From Pseudonocardia humida (GTDB lineage: Bacteria; Actinomycetota; Actinomycetes; Mycobacteriales; Pseudonocardiaceae), in NCBI RefSeq assembly GCF_023898865.1, contig NZ_JAGSOV010000035.1, forward strand, positions 124,001 to 188,000: a stretch of DNA of 64,000 nt, read 5' to 3'. Made by a program: the position numbers and the translations under genes. Positions within the stretch are counted from its first letter, which is position 1. The number at the start of each line of letters is the position of its first letter. Shown here in pieces: positions 54,454 through 62,867 of this stretch. Under the pieces are notes generated by a model, which had not been told where the DNA came from, did no database searches, and was given only the letters and a program-made list of their open reading frames with translations.

Positions 54454-55695
54454 TCACCGCCGCAGGTACTGCCCCAACCACTCGCTCCCGAACTTCCCCT
54501 CCGGGTCCACTCGCGCCACCAGCTCCTCCGCATCATCGAGCCGCGGGTAGAGGGATCGGACGACCGAGGGGGCGGTGGTGAAGACCTTGCCCCAGTGCGG
54601 CCGCGCGCTGAACGGCTCCAGCGCGCGCTCGATCGCCGCGACGACGGGGGTCACCGCGGCCGTGTCCTGGACCCAGGTGAAGTGCAGGGCCGCGCAGGCG
54701 CGGCCGTGGGCGGGTGAGAGCCAGAGGTCGTCGGCGGCGATCGTGCGGACTTCGCAGACCAGCAGGACCGGGGCGATGCGGTCGGCGATGGCGTCGAGGG
54801 CGCGGAGCGCGTCGACCACCGTCTCGCGCGGCACCAGGTACTCCGACTGGAGCTCGTCGCCGCGGCTGGGCTTGAACTCGGCGCGGAAGTGCGGCAGGCG
54901 GGTGTGCCACGGGCCGGGGTCGCCGCCCTGGGGGGTGCAGTTGGCGGGGTCCTCGGTGGTGAGCATGTGGCGGGGGCCCGGGGCGGGGGTGGCGCCGAAC
55001 CAGTCGGGGCCCGGTTCCGGGGAGTCGGGGAGCTGCTTGATCCAGCACTGCTCGAAGCCGGCGCCGGCCCACCGGGTGAAGAGGCTGACGCTGTAGGCCG
55101 CGGACAGGGCGTCGGGGACGGCGTCGAACGAGCGCAGGCCCTCGTAGACCCACTGGCGCACGTCGAACGTCGGGCGCAGGTCGAGGGTCAGCGCGGTGAC
55201 GATCCCCAGCGCGCCCAGCGCGACGACCGCGCCGGGGAAGTCGGGGTCGCCGCGGCGGAACGTGCGCAGCTCGCCGTCGGCGGCGACCAGCTCCACCGCG
55301 CGCACCGAGCCGGCCAGGACGCCGTTGCCGTCGCCGGAGCCGTGGGTGCCGGTGGAGCAGGCGCCGGCCACCGAGATGTGCGGCAGCGAACCGGTGTTGG
55401 GCAGCGCGAAGCCCGCCTCGTGCAGCGCGGCGCCGACCTGCCCGTACGTCGAGCCGGCCGAGACCGTGACCACGCCCGCGGCGGCGTCGATCTCGATCCG
55501 CCGCGGCAGGTCGGCGACGGTGACCAGCTCGCCGGGGCTGTCGGCGATCGGGCTGAACGAGTGGCCGCTGCCCAGCGCCCGCACCCGGTGCGCGCCGGCC
55601 ACGAGCTCCTGCAGCTCGGGCACGGTGCCCGGCCGGTGCAGTCGATCGGCGGAGAAGACGACGTTGCCCGCCCAGTTGGTCACCCTGCCTGTCAT
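54454..55695 (-). CDS. FAD-linked alditol/xylitol oxidase-like protein
   Basis: This 413-residue vanillyl-alcohol-oxidase-type flavoenzyme has RALGSGHSFSPIAD, where the histidine aligns with the covalent FAD site of alditol oxidases, then NTGSLPHISVAGACSTGTHG, VTVSAGSTYGQVGAALHEAG and a C-terminal HFTWVQDTAAVTPVV, RPHWGKVF and LYPRL. It closely parallels Streptomyces AldO in overall pattern and length. D-arabinono-1,4-lactone oxidases share this fold and cannot be excluded. It is inserted on the opposite strand between phoH and ybeY. Confidence 0.83.
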   Translation of the reverse strand: MTGRVTNWAGNVVFSADRLHRPGTVPELQELVAGAHRVRALGSGHSFSPIADSPGELVTVADLPRRIEIDAAAGVVTVSAGSTYGQVGAALHEAGFALPNTGSLPHISVAGACSTGTHGSGDGNGVLAGSVRAVELVAADGELRTFRRGDPDFPGAVVALGALGIVTALTLDLRPTFDVRQWVYEGLRSFDAVPDALSAAYSVSLFTRWAGAGFEQCWIKQLPDSPEPGPDWFGATPAPGPRHMLTTEDPANCTPQGGDPGPWHTRLPHFRAEFKPSRGDELQSEYLVPRETVVDALRALDAIADRIAPVLLVCEVRTIAADDLWLSPAHGRACAALHFTWVQDTAAVTPVVAAIERALEPFSARPHWGKVFTTAPSVVRSLYPRLDDAEELVARVDPEGKFGSEWLGQYLRR

Positions 55696-55757
55696 GAGCC
55701 GATTGTCCGCCCGCGGCTAGTCTGGTGCGCGTACACGACAGCGAGGCAGGGGAAGAA

Positions 55758-56306
55758 GTGTCCATCGAGGTCTGCAACGAGTCCGGCATCGCCCTGGACG
55801 AGTCGCTCGTCGCGTCGGTCGCGCGGCACGCGCTGGACGCGATGCACGTCAACCCGGCGGCCGAGCTGAGCATCCTGGCGGTCACCAGCGAGGTGATGGC
55901 CGAGCTGCACGAGCGCTGGATGGACGAGCCCGGCCCCACCGACGTCATGAGCTTCCCGATGGACGAGCTGGCCGAGGAGTCCCGCCGGCCCGACGCCCCG
56001 GACATGGGCCCGGCGCTGCTGGGCGACATCGTGCTGTGCCCGGAGTTCGCCAAGGCACAGGCCCGCACGGCGGGTCACGGCCTGGCCGACGAGCTGCACC
56101 TGCTCACCGTGCACGGCGTGCTGCACCTGCTCGGCTACGACCACGCCGAGCCCGACGAGGAGCGGGAGATGTTCGGCCTGCAGAACCGCCTGCTGCGCGA
56201 GTGGCGCACGGGCCGCGAGCTGGCCGCCGCGCGGGCCGCGCAGCGGCGCAGCGACTCCGCGGTGCTGGGCACCGTTGGGCTAGCCGAGCCCACCGAGGAC
56301 GGCTGA
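55758..56306 (+). CDS. ybeY: Endoribonuclease YbeY
   Basis: This 182-residue metalloprotein has the zinc site [17 protein letters not shown] and the segment [12 protein letters not shown], the hallmarks of YbeY. It functions in 16S rRNA processing and ribosome quality control. GTG 55758 has AGGGGA just upstream and starts family homology. The C-terminal tail of about 30 residues is non-conserved and Arg/Ala-rich. It is followed 10 bases later by the CBS protein gene. Confidence 0.94.
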   Translation: MSIEVCNESGIALDESLVASVARHALDAMHVNPAAELSILAVTSEVMAELHERWMDEPGPTDVMSFPMDELAEESRRPDAPDMGPALLGDIVLCPEFAKAQARTAGHGLADELHLLTVHGVLHLLGYDHAEPDEEREMFGLQNRLLREWRTGRELAAARAAQRRSDSAVLGTVGLAEPTEDG

Positions 56307-56316
56307 CCGTCCTCCC

Positions 56317-57717
56317 GTGATCACGACGCTGATCGTCATCGCCGTCCTGCTGATCCCGCTGGCCGGTGTGTTCGCCGCCGCCGACGCCGCGCTCAACACG
56401 GTGTCGCGGGCCCGGGTCGAGTCGCTGATGCGCGCCGGGCGGCCCGGTGCCCGGGCGCTGTCCAAGGTCGTCGCCGACCGGCCCCGCCACGTCAACCTGC
56501 TCCTGCTGCTGCGGCTGGCCGCGGAGACCGCGGCCACGGTGCTGCTCACGATCGCCCTCGACCAGGTGATCAGCCCGGTGTGGGCGGGGGCGCTGATCGC
56601 CGCCTCGATCATGGTGGTGGTGTCCTACGTGCTGATCGGCGTCGGGCCGCGCACGCTGGGCCGCCAGCACCCGTACCGGATCGGGATGCTGATCGCCGCC
56701 CCGGTACGCGCGCTGGCCACGCTGCTCGGGCCGCTGGCCAAGCTGCTGATCCTGGTCGGCAACGCGATCACCCCCGGCCAGGGCTTCCGGCAGGGCCCGT
56801 TCTCCTCCGAGGTCGAGCTGCGCGAGCTGGTCGACATGGCCAGCACCAGCGGCGTCGTCGACGAGGACGAGCGGCAGATGATTCACTCGGTGTTCGAGCT
56901 GGGCGACACGCTGGTGCGCGAGGTCATGGTGCCGCGCCCGGACGTCGTGTGGACCGAGCACGACACCCCCGTCGACAAGGTGCTGCGGCTGGCGCTCAAG
57001 AGCGGCTACTCGCGCATCCCGGTGCTCGGCGAGGGCATCGACGACATCGTCGGGGTGGCCTACCTCAAGGACATCGTGCGCGCGCGGGCGGAGGCCGACC
57101 CCGACGGCGACGCCCCGGTGCCCGTGCTGGGCGAGGTCATGCGGCCGGCGGTGTTCGTGCCCGACAGCAAACGGGTCGACGAGCTGCTCAAGGAGATGCA
57201 GGCGGCCCGCAACCACATGGCGATCGTGGTCGACGAGTACGGCGGCACGGCGGGCGTGGTGACCATCGAGGACATCCTCGAGGAGATCGTCGGCGAGATC
57301 ACCGACGAGTACGACAGCGAGGAGGTGCCCGACGTGGTGCACCTCGACGAGCGCAGGCTGCGGGTCAACGCCCGGCTCCCGGTCACCGACTTCGCCGAGC
57401 TGTTCCCCGGCGTCGACGGCGAGCAGACCGAGCTGGCCGACGTGCTGGCCGAGGTCGACGTCGACACCGTCGGCGGTCTGCTGGCCCAGCGCATGGGCAA
57501 GGTGCCGCTGCCCGGGGCGCGGGCCGAGGTGGCAGGGCTGGCGCTGCTGGCCGAGGGCGGCAAGGACGCCAGGGGCCGCATCCGGATCTCCTCGGTGCTG
57601 GTGGAGCGGCTGGACGTCGACGAGAGCGGCACCGACGACGGCGCCCCCGGCGAGCGCGACGAGCACGTGGACACGTCGGTGGGACGGCGGGAGGAGAGCG
57701 ATGTCCGGCACGGGTGA
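56317..57717 (+). CDS. CNNM/CorC-type protein with DUF21 and CBS domains
   Basis: This 466-residue membrane protein has a DUF21 domain with about four hydrophobic segments (residues 1-20, 60-80, 88-110 and 128-148), then a CBS pair (LGDTLVREVMVPRPDVVWTE, SGYSRIPVLGEGIDDIVGVA) and a C-terminal CorC_HlyC domain (RLRVNARLPVTDFAELFPG). Such proteins are linked to magnesium or cobalt efflux. It ends overlapping the next gene by 17 bases. The location after ybeY matches Rv2366c. Confidence 0.92.
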   Translation: MITTLIVIAVLLIPLAGVFAAADAALNTVSRARVESLMRAGRPGARALSKVVADRPRHVNLLLLLRLAAETAATVLLTIALDQVISPVWAGALIAASIMVVVSYVLIGVGPRTLGRQHPYRIGMLIAAPVRALATLLGPLAKLLILVGNAITPGQGFRQGPFSSEVELRELVDMASTSGVVDEDERQMIHSVFELGDTLVREVMVPRPDVVWTEHDTPVDKVLRLALKSGYSRIPVLGEGIDDIVGVAYLKDIVRARAEADPDGDAPVPVLGEVMRPAVFVPDSKRVDELLKEMQAARNHMAIVVDEYGGTAGVVTIEDILEEIVGEITDEYDSEEVPDVVHLDERRLRVNARLPVTDFAELFPGVDGEQTELADVLAEVDVDTVGGLLAQRMGKVPLPGARAEVAGLALLAEGGKDARGRIRISSVLVERLDVDESGTDDGAPGERDEHVDTSVGRREESDVRHG

Positions 57718-58063
57718 GCAGGTCCTCGACCCGGAGGACGCCAAGATCGTCACGCTGGCCCGGTCCAGCCGGGGGCGCACCGGCGCCGCCGAGGGGGCGG
57801 CCGTGCGCGACACCGACGGCCGCACCTACACCGCCGCCTCCGTCGCGCTCCCGTCGCTGGCGCTGACCGCGCTGCAGGCGGCGGTGGCCGCCGCGGTGTC
57901 CAGCGGCGCGACCGCGCTGGAGGCCGCCGCCGTGGTCACCGCGGCCGACGCGCTCGACGCGGCCTCGCTGGCCGCGGTGGCCGACCTGGCCCCCGGTGCG
58001 CCGGTCTTCCGCGCGGACGCCCGGGGCGCCGTCGTCGAGACCGTCGTCGCGGAGCCGGCGTGA
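57701..58063 (+). CDS. Cytidine-deaminase-like protein lacking zinc ligands
   Basis: This 120-residue protein sits where the cytidine-deaminase-like gene lies between the CBS protein and era in actinobacteria. Its pattern VTLARSSRGRTGAAEGAAVR and TYTAASVALPSLALTALQAA resembles the N-terminal half of the fold. However, the zinc-binding Cys/His-Ala-Glu and PCxxC motifs are absent: there is no cysteine at all in the protein. It is therefore probably not a deaminase. Its start is inside the end of the CBS gene. Confidence 0.7.
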   Translation: MSGTGEQVLDPEDAKIVTLARSSRGRTGAAEGAAVRDTDGRTYTAASVALPSLALTALQAAVAAAVSSGATALEAAAVVTAADALDAASLAAVADLAPGAPVFRADARGAVVETVVAEPA

Positions 58064-59304
58064 CGCCCGCCCGCTACGACGTCGTCGTGGTCGGCGGCGG
58101 GATCGTCGGACTGGCCACCGCGCACGCCGTCCTCCGCAGCGGGCGCACGGTGGCGGTGGTGGAGCGCGAGGGTGCGCTGGCCGCGCACCAGAGCGGGCAC
58201 AACTCCAACGTCATCCACTCCGGGCTGTACTACGCCCCCGGCGGGCTCAAGGCCCGCCTCGCCGTGGCCGGCTGCGCCGAGACGGTCGCCTTCTGCCGCG
58301 AGCACGACCTGCCGCACCGGGTCAGCGGGAAGCTGGTGGTGGCCACCGAGCCCGACGAGCTGCCCCGGATGGCCGAGCTGGTCCGCCGCGGCGCCGCCAA
58401 CGGCGTCGAGGTGCACGAGCTCGACCCGGCCGGGATGCGCGAGCGCGAGCCGCACGTGCGCGGCCTGGCGGCGCTGTGGGTCCCCTCCACCGGCATCTGC
58501 GACTACCGGCTGGTCACCGAGAAGCTCGGCGAGCTGGTCACCGCGGCGGGCGGCGACGTCCACCTCGGTCGGCGGGTGGCCTGGCTCGACCGCCGCGCCG
58601 ACCGCGTCGTCGTGCACGGGGGAGGGGAGCTGGAGGCCGGGCAGGTCGTCGTGTGCGCCGGGCTGCGCGGCGACGAGCTGGCCCGGGCCAGCGGCGCCGA
58701 CCCCGGCGTGCGGATCGTGCCGTTCCGCGGCGAGTACTCCGGGTTCTCCGAGCGGGCCGCCGGACTGGTCAACGGCCTGGTCTACCCGGTGCCCGACCCG
58801 GCGTTCCCGTTCCTGGGCGTGCACGCCACCCGCGGCGTCGACGGCCACGTGCACGCCGGCCCGAACGCGGTGCTGGCGCTGGCCCGCGAGGGGTACTCGT
58901 GGAGCGCGGTCAAGCCCAAGGAGTTCCTGTCCACCATCACCTACCCCGGGATGCTGCAGGTCGCGAAGCGGCACTGGCGCTACGGGCTGGGCGAGATGCA
59001 CCGATCCCTGTCGAAGAAGGCCATGGTCAAGCAGATCCAGCGGATGTTGCCCGACGTCGAGGCGAGCGACCTGCACCCGGCCGGTGCCGGGGTGCGGGCG
59101 CAGGCGGTGAAGCCCGACGGCACCCTCGTCGACGACTTCCTGTTCGTCGAGCAGCCCCCGATCGGGGGTGGTTCCGGCGCAGGGAAGGTGCTGCACGTGC
59201 TCAACGCGCCGTCCCCGGCGGCGACGGCGGCGCTGCCCATCGGCCGGGAGATCCTGGAACGGCTCACCGGCGAGCGCCTCGCGCCGCTGGGGGCGGGATC
59301 GTGA
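58060..59304 (+). CDS. L-2-hydroxyglutarate oxidase-like FAD protein (LhgO family)
   Basis: This 414-residue flavoprotein has DVVVVGGGIVGLATAHAVLR at the N-terminus, HQSGHNSNVIHSGLYYAPGG, VPSTGICDYRLV, GHVHAGPNAVLALAREGY and a C-terminal FLFVEQPPI. The Gly-x-Asn-Val-Leu segment and HSGLYY fit the LhgO group that oxidises L-2-hydroxyglutarate. The GTG overlaps the previous stop (GTGA), and its own stop overlaps the era start. In mycobacteria this gene is not part of the block, so it is inserted between the deaminase-like gene and era. Confidence 0.86.
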   Translation: MTPARYDVVVVGGGIVGLATAHAVLRSGRTVAVVEREGALAAHQSGHNSNVIHSGLYYAPGGLKARLAVAGCAETVAFCREHDLPHRVSGKLVVATEPDELPRMAELVRRGAANGVEVHELDPAGMREREPHVRGLAALWVPSTGICDYRLVTEKLGELVTAAGGDVHLGRRVAWLDRRADRVVVHGGGELEAGQVVVCAGLRGDELARASGADPGVRIVPFRGEYSGFSERAAGLVNGLVYPVPDPAFPFLGVHATRGVDGHVHAGPNAVLALAREGYSWSAVKPKEFLSTITYPGMLQVAKRHWRYGLGEMHRSLSKKAMVKQIQRMLPDVEASDLHPAGAGVRAQAVKPDGTLVDDFLFVEQPPIGGGSGAGKVLHVLNAPSPAATAALPIGREILERLTGERLAPLGAGS

Positions 59305-60215
59305 GCGAGCCGGAGTACCGGTCGGGGTTCGCCTGCTTCGTCGGGCGCCCCAACGCCGGCAAGTCGACGCTGACCAACGCGCTGGTCGGCGAGAAGATCG
59401 CGATCACCTCGAGCCGGCCGCAGACCACCCGCCACGCCATCCGCGGCATCGTCAACCGCCCGGACGCGCAGCTGATCCTGATCGACACCCCGGGCCTGCA
59501 CAAGCCGCGCACGCTGCTGGGCAGCCGGCTCAACGACGTCGTGCGCGAGACCTGGGCCGAGGTCGACGTGATCGGCTTCTGCGTGCCGGCGGACGCCCCG
59601 GTCGGGCGCGGCGACGAGTTCATCGTCAACGAGCTGCGCTCGGTGGCCAACCGCACCCCGGTGATCGGGATCGTCACCAAGACCGACAAGGCGGGACCGG
59701 AGCAGATCACCGCCCGGCTCACCCAGCTGGCGGGGCTGATGCCGTTCGCCGAGGTCGTGCCGTGCTCGGCGGTCTCCGGCTTCCAGGTCGACCTGCTGAC
59801 CGACCTGCTGGTCGCGCGGCTGCCGGAGGGCCCCCAGCTCTACCCGGACGGCGAGCTCACCGACGAGCCGGAGGAGACCCTGGTCGCCGAGCTCATCCGG
59901 GAGGCGGCGCTGGAGGGCGTGCGCGACGAGCTGCCGCACTCGATCGCGGTGGTGATCGAGGAGATGGTCCCGCAGGAGGGGCGCCACCCCAAGCAGGACC
60001 CGATCCTGAACATCCACGCCAACATCTTCGTCGAGCGCTCCAGCCAGAAGGGGATCGTGATCGGCAAGGGCGGGGAGCGGCTGCGCCAGGTCGGCACCGA
60101 CTCGCGCCGCCAGATCGAGGCGCTGCTGGGCACCAGGGTCTTCCTCGACCTGCACGTGAAGATCGCCAAGGACTGGCAGCGCGACCCCCGCCAGCTCCGC
60201 AAGCTCGGCTTCTGA
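59301..60215 (+). CDS. era: GTPase Era
   Basis: This 304-residue protein has G1 GRPNAGKSTLTNALVG, switch SSRPQTTRHAIRGIV, G3 IDTPGLHKPRTLLG, G4 TKTDKAG, and a C-terminal KH domain with VIGKGGERLRQVGTDSRRQIE. It binds the 3' end of 16S rRNA during 30S assembly. GTG 59301 overlaps the LhgO-like stop, so both are coupled. It ends a run of overlapping genes from ybeY. Confidence 0.96.
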   Translation: MSEPEYRSGFACFVGRPNAGKSTLTNALVGEKIAITSSRPQTTRHAIRGIVNRPDAQLILIDTPGLHKPRTLLGSRLNDVVRETWAEVDVIGFCVPADAPVGRGDEFIVNELRSVANRTPVIGIVTKTDKAGPEQITARLTQLAGLMPFAEVVPCSAVSGFQVDLLTDLLVARLPEGPQLYPDGELTDEPEETLVAELIREAALEGVRDELPHSIAVVIEEMVPQEGRHPKQDPILNIHANIFVERSSQKGIVIGKGGERLRQVGTDSRRQIEALLGTRVFLDLHVKIAKDWQRDPRQLRKLGF

Positions 60216-60221
60216 CCCGGA

Positions 60222-60290
60222 CCCCGTCGAGAACGAGGTTGTCGTCGCTTGGACCGGTCCAAAACGACGACAGCTTCGTTCTCGACGGGG
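60222..60290. repeat. Intergenic palindrome with TTGGACCGGTCCAA centre
   Basis: CCCCGTCGAGAACGAGGTTG at 60222-60241 belongs to a 26-bp arm paired with 60265-60290, with two wobble mismatches. The 17-nt loop contains a second palindrome, TTGGACCGGTCCAA. Outer CCGTCGAG and the central motif match the element at 33135-33199. It lies between convergent era and the HugZ-like gene and can act as a terminator for both. Confidence 0.8.
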
Positions 60291-60291
60291 G

Positions 60292-61113
60292 TCAGCCGGC
60301 GGCGCGGGCCCGGCCCAGCAGGTCGATCATCGCCTTGCGGACGGCGTCGGCGGTGTCCGTCGGGGCGTCGAAGCGCAACCGCACGGCCACCTCGTCGGCG
60401 TCCTGGCCGTCGGCGGCCAGCACCGCGAAGCCGTAGCGGTCGACGCCGACCATCCGGGCGCGCGTCGTGCCCGGCCGGTCGGCGAGGATCTTGCAGAACA
60501 GCACCAGCGCGTCGGCGTGGTCGTCGTTCATGTGCTCGATGATCCGCGCGGCGTGCGGGTGCAACGGGTCGGGCTCGGCCGCGGTGTACTCGGCCGCGGT
60601 CACCCAGCTCATCCGGCCGAAGCCGCCGACGTAGCGGACCGAGGAGACCTCCAGGCGGTAGAGCCGGAAGTCGGCGAACTCGGCGTAGAACGCGCCCGGC
60701 TGCGCGGCCCGGTAGGTGGGCAGCGCCGCCGCCCGCTCGTCGCCGCGCAGCTCCTCGACCACACCCAGCACGGTGACCCTGGCCAGGGCCAACGGGTCGC
60801 CCGCGCCCGTCTCGACGGCCATCAGCGAGGCCCGCTGATCGCCGCCGAGGTTGCGGGTGTGCTCGGCCAGGTCGCTGAGCAGCAGCAGCGGGCGCCCCAG
60901 CCCGTCGACGCCGTGGCTGACCAGCGACCCGAACGGGAAGCCGCCCTCGCCGATGGTGGCCAGCGAGGCGGTGGTGACCGACGAGATCAGGGTGCGGGAG
61001 CGCTCGGCGTCGGTGGGCTCGCCGCGCACCCCGGGGGTGGCCGCCAGCGTGCGCTCGGTCTCGGCGAGCGACTCCGCGGGGACGAGGTGGGTGCCGGCCG
61101 GTTGGGGTCGCAC
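60292..61113 (-). CDS. HugZ-like heme-utilisation family protein (PNPOx-type split barrel with DUF2470)
   Basis: This 273-residue protein has a split-barrel domain (SVTTASLATIGEGGFPFGSL and VDGLGRPLLLLSDLAEHT) and a C-terminal DUF2470-like part with ARIIEHMNDDHADALVLFCK and VDRYGFAVLAAD. HugZ relatives degrade or bind heme. GTG 61113 was chosen because AGGAGG lies 5 nt upstream. A partial iron-box-like sequence lies upstream. It is downstream of a TetR gene on the same strand. Confidence 0.82.
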   Translation of the reverse strand: MRPQPAGTHLVPAESLAETERTLAATPGVRGEPTDAERSRTLISSVTTASLATIGEGGFPFGSLVSHGVDGLGRPLLLLSDLAEHTRNLGGDQRASLMAVETGAGDPLALARVTVLGVVEELRGDERAAALPTYRAAQPGAFYAEFADFRLYRLEVSSVRYVGGFGRMSWVTAAEYTAAEPDPLHPHAARIIEHMNDDHADALVLFCKILADRPGTTRARMVGVDRYGFAVLAADGQDADEVAVRLRFDAPTDTADAVRKAMIDLLGRARAAG

Positions 61114-61130
61114 GGGAGCCTCCTGGGTGT

Positions 61131-61147
61131 GGGTTAGGGCAGCCTCA
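61131..61147 (-). promoter_or_regulatory. Possible iron-regulator (DtxR/IdeR) box
   Basis: GGGTTAGGGCAGCCTCA matches the iron-box core AGGTTAGGCTAACCTAA in 12 of 17 positions, including TTAGG and CCT. It overlaps the end of the TetR gene, just upstream of the HugZ-like gene, which would make sense for a heme/iron gene. The match is partial. Confidence 0.35.
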
Positions 61148-61834
61148 TCGGGTGCGGCGGGTCGTGTCAAGCAGGCCGGCCAGCACGCGCGGCAGCACCC
61201 GGTCGACCAGGTCCTCGCCGGGGTCGGGCGCGGGGCGGGGGTCGGCCAGCGCGGCGGCCAGGTGCGGGTGCCCGCCCGCCGCGGCCACCGAGGCCAGGAA
61301 CTCCACGTGGGCGCGCGCGTACTCCCCGGTCGGGTCGGGCACCGCGGCCTCGGTCCGGACCAGCAGCACGACCGTGGCGTTGAGCAGGGCGAACGTCTCC
61401 ATCTTGGTGGCCGCGGGCACGTCCAGGACCGACATCGCGGCCAGCGCGCGCTCCATCACATCGACGGTGTTCGGCCCGAGCCCCCGTCCCGGGACGACGT
61501 CGAGCAGCCAGCGGTGGCGCCGGTAGACGCCGCGGATCGCGTGCGCGAGCGCGACGAGGTCCGCGAGCCAGTCGTCCGACGGCGGCCGGTCGAGGTCGAT
61601 CTCGCCGATCACCGCGTCGGCCATCAGCTCGACGAGCTCGTCGCGGTTGTCGACGTACCGGTAGAGGGACGCCGGTCCGGTGCCGATGGCGGCGGCCACC
61701 TTGCGCATGGAGACCGCGGCCAGGCCGTCGGCGTCGGCGAGCGCCACGGCGACCGCGGTGATCTCGGCCCGGCTGTGCTCGGGCACCGGCCCGCGCCCGG
61801 TCCGCTCCCGCCGCAGCCAGATGCTCCCGGCCAT
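61145..61834 (-). CDS. TetR-family transcriptional regulator
   Basis: This 229-residue regulator has an N-terminal helix-turn-helix: EITAVAVALADADGLAAVSM and RKVAAAIGTGPASLYRYVDN, followed by a helical ligand-binding domain with a TetR_C-like pattern (LDRPPSDDWLADLVALAHAI). ATG 61834 is used. It is divergent from a DrrAB-type exporter, and inverted repeats lie between them, so it probably represses that exporter. Confidence 0.92.
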   Translation of the reverse strand: MAGSIWLRRERTGRGPVPEHSRAEITAVAVALADADGLAAVSMRKVAAAIGTGPASLYRYVDNRDELVELMADAVIGEIDLDRPPSDDWLADLVALAHAIRGVYRRHRWLLDVVPGRGLGPNTVDVMERALAAMSVLDVPAATKMETFALLNATVVLLVRTEAAVPDPTGEYARAHVEFLASVAAAGGHPHLAAALADPRPAPDPGEDLVDRVLPRVLAGLLDTTRRTR

Positions 61835-61850
61835 GTGCGTCCTCCCGTGT

Positions 61851-61900
61851 TGCGAACAGCGTTCCCAGTCCGCTACATTTTCTGCGAACGCTGATCGCAG
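61851..61900. promoter_or_regulatory. Divergent promoter/operator, TetR gene and exporter
   Basis: TGCGAAC occurs at 61851-61857 and again at 61883-61889. GAACAGCGTTC (61854-61864) is a palindrome with a 3-bp centre, and CTGCGA...TCGCAG (61882-61900) is a second inverted repeat. CAGCGTT and AACGCTG also face each other across the region. TACATT at 61874-61879 could be a -10. The arrangement fits TetR binding that blocks the exporter promoter. Confidence 0.5.
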
Positions 61901-61910
61901 AGGAGGCGGC

Positions 61911-62867
61911 GTGGTGGCTGCAGTGGTAGCAGAGGGGCTGGTGCGCAGGTACGGCACGGTGCACGCGCTGTCCGGGCTGGACCTGGTCGTCCCGGCGGGC
62001 ACCGTGTGCGCCGTGCTGGGACCCAACGGCGCGGGCAAGACGACGGCCATCCGGGTGCTGGCCACGCTCACCGTCCCGGACGCCGGGCGGGCCGCGGTCC
62101 TGGGCCACGACGTCGTCCGCGCGCCCGGGCTGGTGCGCCGCAGCATCGGCCTGGCCGGGCAGCACGCCGCCGTCGACGACGACCTGACCGGGCGGGAGAA
62201 CCTGCGCATCCTCGGCCGGATGCACCACCTCGGCCGCCGCGGCGCCGCCCGCCGCGCCGACGAGCTGCTGGAGCGCTTCGACCTCGCCGACGCCGCCGAC
62301 CGGCTGGTGAAGACCTGGTCGGGCGGCATGCGCCGACGGCTGGACCTGGTCGCCAGCGTCGTCGTGGCCCCGCCGGTGCTGTTCCTCGACGAGCCGACGA
62401 CCGGCCTCGACCCGCGCAGCCGCACCGCGATCTGGGCCACCGTCCGCGACCTGGTGGCCAGGGGCACCACCGTGCTGCTGACCACCCAGTACCTGGAGGA
62501 GGCCGATCGGCTCGCCGACGACGTCGTCGTGGTCGACGGCGGGCGGGCCGTCGCCACCGGCAGCCCGGACGCGCTCAAGGCCGCGATCGGGATCCGGGTC
62601 GAGGTCGTCGTGGAGGCCGGCGCCGACCTGCCCGCCGCGGCGTCGGTGCTGGCGTCCTGGACCGACGCCTCCCCGGAGGTCGACGAGGACGGCCTGCGGG
62701 TCGGCGCGGTGGTGGTGGGATCGCCCGTCCCGCTGCCCGAGGTCGTGCGCCGGCTCGACGCCGCCGGGGTCACCGCGCTCGACGTCGGGGTCCGCCGGCC
62801 CACCCTCGACGACGTGTTCCTGCGCCTCACCGGCGACCCCCGGACCACGGGAGGACGTGCGGCGTGA
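61911..62867 (+). CDS. DrrA-type ABC transporter ATP-binding protein
   Basis: This 318-residue ATPase has Walker A LGPNGAGKTTAIRVLATL near residue 38, signature KTWSGGMRRRLDLVASVV, Walker B VLFLDEPTTGLDPRS and H-loop LTTQYLEEADRLAD, typical of daunorubicin-resistance DrrA proteins. A C-terminal domain of about 85 residues follows. Tandem GTG codons at 61911 and 61914 follow AGGAGG; 61911 is used. The stop overlaps the permease start (GTGA). Confidence 0.9.
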   Translation: MVAAVVAEGLVRRYGTVHALSGLDLVVPAGTVCAVLGPNGAGKTTAIRVLATLTVPDAGRAAVLGHDVVRAPGLVRRSIGLAGQHAAVDDDLTGRENLRILGRMHHLGRRGAARRADELLERFDLADAADRLVKTWSGGMRRRLDLVASVVVAPPVLFLDEPTTGLDPRSRTAIWATVRDLVARGTTVLLTTQYLEEADRLADDVVVVDGGRAVATGSPDALKAAIGIRVEVVVEAGADLPAAASVLASWTDASPEVDEDGLRVGAVVVGSPVPLPEVVRRLDAAGVTALDVGVRRPTLDDVFLRLTGDPRTTGGRAA

